Below the pieces are notes generated by a model. That model did no database searches. It was not told where the DNA came from and was given only the letters and a program-made list of their open reading frames with translations. From the NCBI GenBank assembly GCA_963921825.1, contig OY997594.1, positions 997,001 to 1,061,000 on the forward strand: 64,000 nucleotides of DNA, in the 5' to 3' direction. Below, one piece after another: positions 59,670 through 64,000 of this stretch (within the stretch, counting starts at the first letter, position 1; every line of letters starts with the position of its first letter). The stretch comes from Erodium maritimum (lineage: Eukaryota > Streptophyta > Magnoliopsida > Geraniales > Geraniaceae). The translations under genes and the position numbers were made by a program.

Positions 59670-60142
59670 AACAATTATCAAAGAAGAGTGCAATAAAATG
59701 CAAAAGAATCAGTTGAACCAACAAAAAGTCAACTCTTATAATTTTCAATTCATAAAACTCAGCATAAGGTACAACAGGACAAGAAAAAGAACCACAACAT
59801 AGCTCAGCCCTCAAAACAAAACTCAACAACATAACCCAGAAAAGCCGGTAAGGAAGTAAAAACAAGACACAAGGAAAAGCCTACAAAGGTTGTTTTGTTT
59901 TGTCCCATGAACAGGCACAAGAACACACAACAACCTAAGGAGAGTCAAAGAGATTTGATTCTAAGAAAAATGCTACCCGTAAAAAGAATGTGAATGTCAC
60001 GCTGCGAAATATTTCTCCAGCCGGACCTAGAAAGAATTGGAGAACTATAGGGTTTGCATGCCAAACACGGAACTAGAATCACTAACCCGCTACTCGTTCT
60101 CTCTACTACGCTGCAAAAGTCACAAAAATTGTGTTCTTCATT

Positions 60143-62820
60143 TCAAAGAATTAATCCGACCTTCTCTTGGGAGACAACCGATGATGGGTGGGCTATTAGA
60201 GGCTCGTAGTGATCTGCTCCAGCCCCGCACCAACCTGTGTTTCAGAAATGTGTAAGCCCAAGAAATTGTCACAATTGATCGAGTTACTAAGAGAGAGGAT
60301 ATGGAAACAAGGGATACTCTCATAAAAATACACTGAATTCGTCATCTTTACTCACTTTTGAAAATAGATGACAAAATAATCCTTTAATGGTTCTCGAATT
60401 TTCAAAAATATGGTGTTGAGGCGTGCACAAGTTTACTAAATTGTTGGGAGGGTATTTCTGTCATCTATTTAAAAGTATGAAGTTGGTATAGCAATTAGCA
60501 AGTGAGAAAATTGTTGTACAGGTTTGGTGACAAGGTTATTTTTATGATATTATCCCTAGAAACAGTATAGACGCAACAATAAGCGTTATTAGGTAAATTA
60601 CCTGTTCCTTTCATGAACAGAAAGAAGGGAGGTTCACAAATTTGACTCCTCGGGCGATGAGGGAGGAAGAAGACACAATTATCTTCGTCAACCATTGCAT
60701 CGGATCCATGTGCTTGCACCTGTAAATTATGATCCAACCCAAAGAAGGTTTATAATACATTCATTTGCACCCAACAAAAGTTCCCAATAAAGCTCAACGA
60801 ATGAAGTTGATGATATTGAGGAGACTGCACATTACTACCTTGTTCTTTTGACATTTAAATCTTATCAATTCACCCCGAATCAATTTTATTTTTGCTTAAG
60901 TTTACCTTAATTCAAACTTTAATGACAAAAATGCCCTACATACAAAAGAATTAAAAAATAAAAACTTTGAACCATCCCGATATAGAACATTGTATAAGAT
61001 GATTGAACTCACCACATAAATCTCCCGCTTGAACTCGGTTGCAAGACACTCTATAGCAATATCGTCTCCAAAAGCAGCAGCGTGACCTTCCCTGTTCTCA
61101 TCAACTGATAATAAACCTTCTTCAGTATACTGTAAGGTTACGATGTCATGTTCATCACCGGGCGAACCGGATATGGCCATGTATTTGGCCCAACTTGAAC
61201 CGTCGTTCACTGGAATACATCTCTCCTTGTAAATAGACTCAGCGGCGTTTTCTCTTCATAAAAAAAGAAGAAAAAAAAGACTAAGGGTTCAACTAAACTT
61301 CTCAGGAATCTGAAAGTTATTGCTCAATTACAAAAAAGTGTAAACCTTCGGTAACAAGTTTTGTGTTTTTTTGCATGAACTGAAGTGGAAAGAAAAACAT
61401 GCAACATGAGAGTATCTCTAATGCGATTAACCCACTGGATACAAAGGTGGGCGATTCATCAAAAAAAACGTTTTATTTTTCACGATTCACCCGTTAAATT
61501 CGCTCTGCAATACAAGTGATCTAACCATATCTAGTAATTAAATCAATGCTTCTCAAATAAACAAAACATCGTACAAAAATGTCATATTCAATTCCTTCTC
61601 CATAAGACCTACATTAGTACATTGTGTTTGCAATCACATGATGTTGACACAAACCCCATATTTCAAATTTATAACATTATACTCATATTTCTAACATTAG
61701 GGTCTTCAAGTTCGGATCGTAATCTCAAGGGTTAATTGCTAAAAACTACATTATGTATTGTTCACTTGCAAAAAAACTACATTTGTATTGTTCACACTTA
61801 AAACTACCTTTATGCGCGCGAAAAACTGCCTTATGTATAACATTAGGGTCTTCAAGTCCGGACCATAATTTCAAGGGCTAATTGCTAAAAACTACATTAG
61901 GTATTGTCCATTATGAAAAACTACATTCTGTATTGTTCACACTTCAAACTACCTTTATGTATATTGTTCACGTGCGAAAAACTACATTATGTATTGTCTA
62001 CATTCTCTAATTCTAACGGAATATTCCAAATTTTACAAGTAAACGATCGTGGTTAACAAAAGATAGCGTGAACAATACATAATATAGTTTTTCGCAGATC
62101 GACAATATATAATGTAATTAACCCGAATTTCAATAGTTCATCAAACCCCAATTTTTTTTTTATCAAAAAATTACCCAAATTTAACGAATTACAAAAACCA
62201 ATAGGAGAGAAACAACGAACAGATCCGTACCTCTGCATACCGATCTGAACGAGCTCATCAACGGCCGAGTCAAGCGAGTCACGGTCCTCCTTCTTCGCCA
62301 ACAACTTGACCTCCTGGACCACATGAATCCCCCACCCGCTGCTCAGATCCGGCGAGTACATGTTCCGGATCGCGCCGTCGATCGCCTCCCTCTCCTCGCC
62401 GCCAGCGGATCCGAAGTCCTCCAGGAACCGCTCCACCGTCCGCCTCCTCAGCTCCCGCGCGTCGATCTCACGCGCCGCCATCGCCTTCTGCGACGCCGTG
62501 AACAGGCAGTTCCCGTCGGAGGAGACCTCGCCGCCGTGCGAGAGCCGGAACAGGACCGAGGATCCGGAGGCGCCCTCCGGATGCTTCCAGAGCACCCCCT
62601 TCGCGTGTAGCCTCTGCAGGTGGCGCATCTGCATGTCCTCCAGCCCCGCCACGCCGTCCCATCCTCCGCCGTCCGCGGCGGAGGCGTTGGTCGCGATTTG
62701 GTCAACGACGGCGTCGATTGAATCGATCGCCGCCGGCTTCGGATCTCTCCACGCTACGTTCGGTGAGGACGATTGAAATGTCTCTGCAACGGCCGTCGAA
62801 TCACACATCAATTTCCCCAT
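60143..62820 (-). CDS. OTU-type cysteine protease (plant deubiquitinase-like)
   Basis: Four exons (5' to 3'): 62820-62231, 61253-61013, 60719-60602, 60234-60143, in phase, 346 residues. Start at 62820 is the first Met of the open frame, after a CT-rich 5' UTR. The nucleophile motif GEVSSDGNCLF has Cys105 and Asp102. The C-terminal exon supplies GWCGAGADHYEPL with His325, the usual end of an OTU fold. DMQMRHLQRLHAKGVLW precedes the domain. OTU enzymes cleave ubiquitin or ubiquitin-like chains, so that activity is inferred. I could not assign it to a numbered Arabidopsis OTU. The catalytic Cys and His lie in the first and last exons, so the final 92-nt exon is essential for a working enzyme. 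Intron 1 carries a family C MITE. The first exon is markedly GC-rich. Confidence 0.85.
61729..62124. mobile_element. Foldback MITE, family C, copy 2, with internal duplication (OTU intron 1)
   Basis: GGGTTAATTGCTAAAAACTA at the left and TAATTAACCC at the right, with repeated TACATTATGTATTGT motifs as at 19801-20039. An internal block beginning ACATTAGGGTCTTCAAGT (about 61693 and 61841) is duplicated, so the left end appears twice. Confidence 0.7.
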
Positions 62821-62934
62821 TTTCGATTCTCTTTTTGTTCCTAATTAATTTTTCAAAAATTAAAAAAAATATGAAAATTACTCACTCCTATTCCTCTCTT
62901 CTCTCCTTCAATGGAGGAGGCGTTGAAGAACAAA

Positions 62935-62989
62935 AGAGAGAGAGAGAAGGAGGAGAGAGAGAAGGAGGAGGAGGAGGAGAGAGAGAGAC
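62935..62989. repeat. GA/GGA microsatellite in the likely OTU 5' UTR
   Basis: A GAGAGA/GGAGGA run, CT-rich on the transcribed minus strand, 115-170 bp upstream of the ATG. Such CT-rich leaders are common in plant promoters. Confidence 0.8.
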
Positions 62990-63034
62990 CTGAGAGAAGC
63001 GTTAACGGATAGATTTTAAGAACGCGGGAGAGGG

Positions 63035-63050
63035 AAGGACACGTGGCGGG
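63035..63050. promoter_or_regulatory. G-box/ABRE-like CACGTGGC upstream of the OTU gene
   Basis: GACACGTGGCGG with core CACGTG at 63040-63045, about 220 bp upstream of the ATG. A functional role is inferred only from position. Confidence 0.4.
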
Positions 63051-63059
63051 ATCTGAGGG

Positions 63060-64000
63060 AACAGCGACACTCTGGCATTTTCCACGTTGGGAAATGCTAA
63101 CGTAAGCCGGTAGGCCACGATAAGCTCAGCCAGTCAATTAAGCCCGTGCTAATAAATATAAAATCCCCCACTGGTACCCAGGCGGCCACTAGAAACTCGA
63201 CACGTCAATAACACAGGTCTGGTGTGGGTCCCACTTGTTCTAATCTCGGCCAATGAGGGTCGTCGGATTAGGTGACAGGCGAAGAGGGCGTGCGAGTGCA
63301 GTGGTGTGAGTGAGGGCCGGCGCGCAGGCGAAGACACCACCTACTCCTCCTCGTGTGGTATGGTAACGGTCGGAAGTGACGTGGCACTGTGTTTATGCAA
63401 TCAACGGTAAATTGACTGGTTTAAGGAAACACGCGTTGATATTATGATTGCGACAACGGCTGTTACCTGAAATCTTCTTATCTAGTAACATATCTTTGTA
63501 ATAATCAGACAAAGATTATACGTTGTTTTTGTCCGAATAAATCAGGATTATTCAACATACAGTGTATATAAATTTTTTTAATTTAAAATTTTGTATCAAA
63601 GCAGTCATCTCCTATATATAGTTACTATAATAAATTCTGAACATGTAATTAAAAAAATTAATCAATAAACCAAACTAAAACCATGTTTTATTAAATATTT
63701 CAACCAAAACTAAATAGATTAAATTAATTTCATATGAATTTAAATCTTTATTTTCATTATAATTCGAATGTAATTATCCAGGCTTGATGGTGGATCTGGG
63801 GGTTCGTCGTGATGCTGAGTGTCGTCTCAATTGGTAAGAGAATAATTACTTTTCCTATGTGTGTTTTTGTTACTCGTGGAGTCACTGCTCTTTCCAAATT
63901 TATATAATTCTACGTCTCTTTATTGGTAGGTCTCTTTAGGTGTTGACCTCAGACAGATTGTTTTGCCTTTGGGCCTTAGTTTGGAGTCGAAAGGTTTATG
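63060..64000. other. Right edge of the window, no gene assigned
   Basis: A GC-richer promoter-like stretch to about 63430, then AT-rich DNA. From about 63780 the sequence becomes more even, with GATGGTGGATCTGGGGGTTC, and may approach an exon of a gene beyond the window, but no frame is long enough to call. Confidence 0.4.

Larger units (their letters stand above)
52660..60142. other. Long gene-free interval
   Basis: About 7.5 kb without a credible gene. It contains two Tourist-like elements in a row, a complete TRIM, AT-rich DNA (54800-57250), a possible LINE fragment (57270-58040), a TGGGCC-rich patch (58300-58460), an unclassified GC-richer segment (58700-59390) and a family D element (59391-59669). 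Confidence 0.55.

Overview
The window is nuclear DNA from a flowering plant, most likely a eudicot. The genes are split by short GT-AG introns in AT-rich DNA, and the proteins are plant-specific: a CC-type glutaredoxin ending in ALWL, an ACR-type four-ACT-domain protein, a plastid cyclophilin, an Ole e 1/extensin hybrid and an EXA1-like GYF protein. Exons were joined by hand, using splice consensus, reading phase and remembered family members. Genus or species cannot be told from the sequence.

Layout. (1) 1-4485 (+): 3' part of an At2g33490-like BAR-domain protein. (2) 4.5-10.4 kb: repeats, no convincing gene. (3) 10925-11305 (+): ROXY1-like glutaredoxin. (4) 11.3-15.6 kb: a tandem TRIM retrotransposon and a 508-bp hairpin MITE. 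(5) 15697-17133 (+): secreted Ole e 1/proline-rich protein. (6) 17.1-19.5 kb: a 293-bp tandem duplication. (7) 19498-27055 (-): 19-exon MORC ATPase. (8) 27.2-31.1 kb: a decayed LINE-type fragment and a hairpin. (9) 31199-39514 (+): EXA1-like GYF protein. (10) 40677-43811 (+): CYP20-2-like cyclophilin. (11) 43.8-48.1 kb: repeats and a GC-rich G-box cluster. (12) 48137-52342 (-): ACR4-like ACT protein. (13) 52.6-60.1 kb: repeats, including a complete TRIM. (14) 60143-62820 (-): OTU-type cysteine protease. (15) 63-64 kb: promoter-like DNA.

The genes do not form a pathway. They are independent plant genes (silencing ATPase, translational repressor, plastid foldase, amino-acid sensing, deubiquitination, redox control of development, cell wall, membrane curvature). 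What links them is the mobile DNA. Many small non-autonomous elements sit in introns and intergenic DNA. They include several Mutator-like foldback families with 8-9-bp target duplications, Tourist-like elements flanked by TTA/TAA, tRNA-derived SINEs, and one TRIM family in two places. Several introns are about 80 percent MITE.

I found no clearly new biological system. The items most worth a second look are the duplicated splice acceptor around a MITE in the Ole e 1-like gene, the 508-bp near-perfect hairpin, the tandem TRIM array, the in-frame 90-nt intron of the EXA1-like gene and the compact hairpin at 30433-30514.
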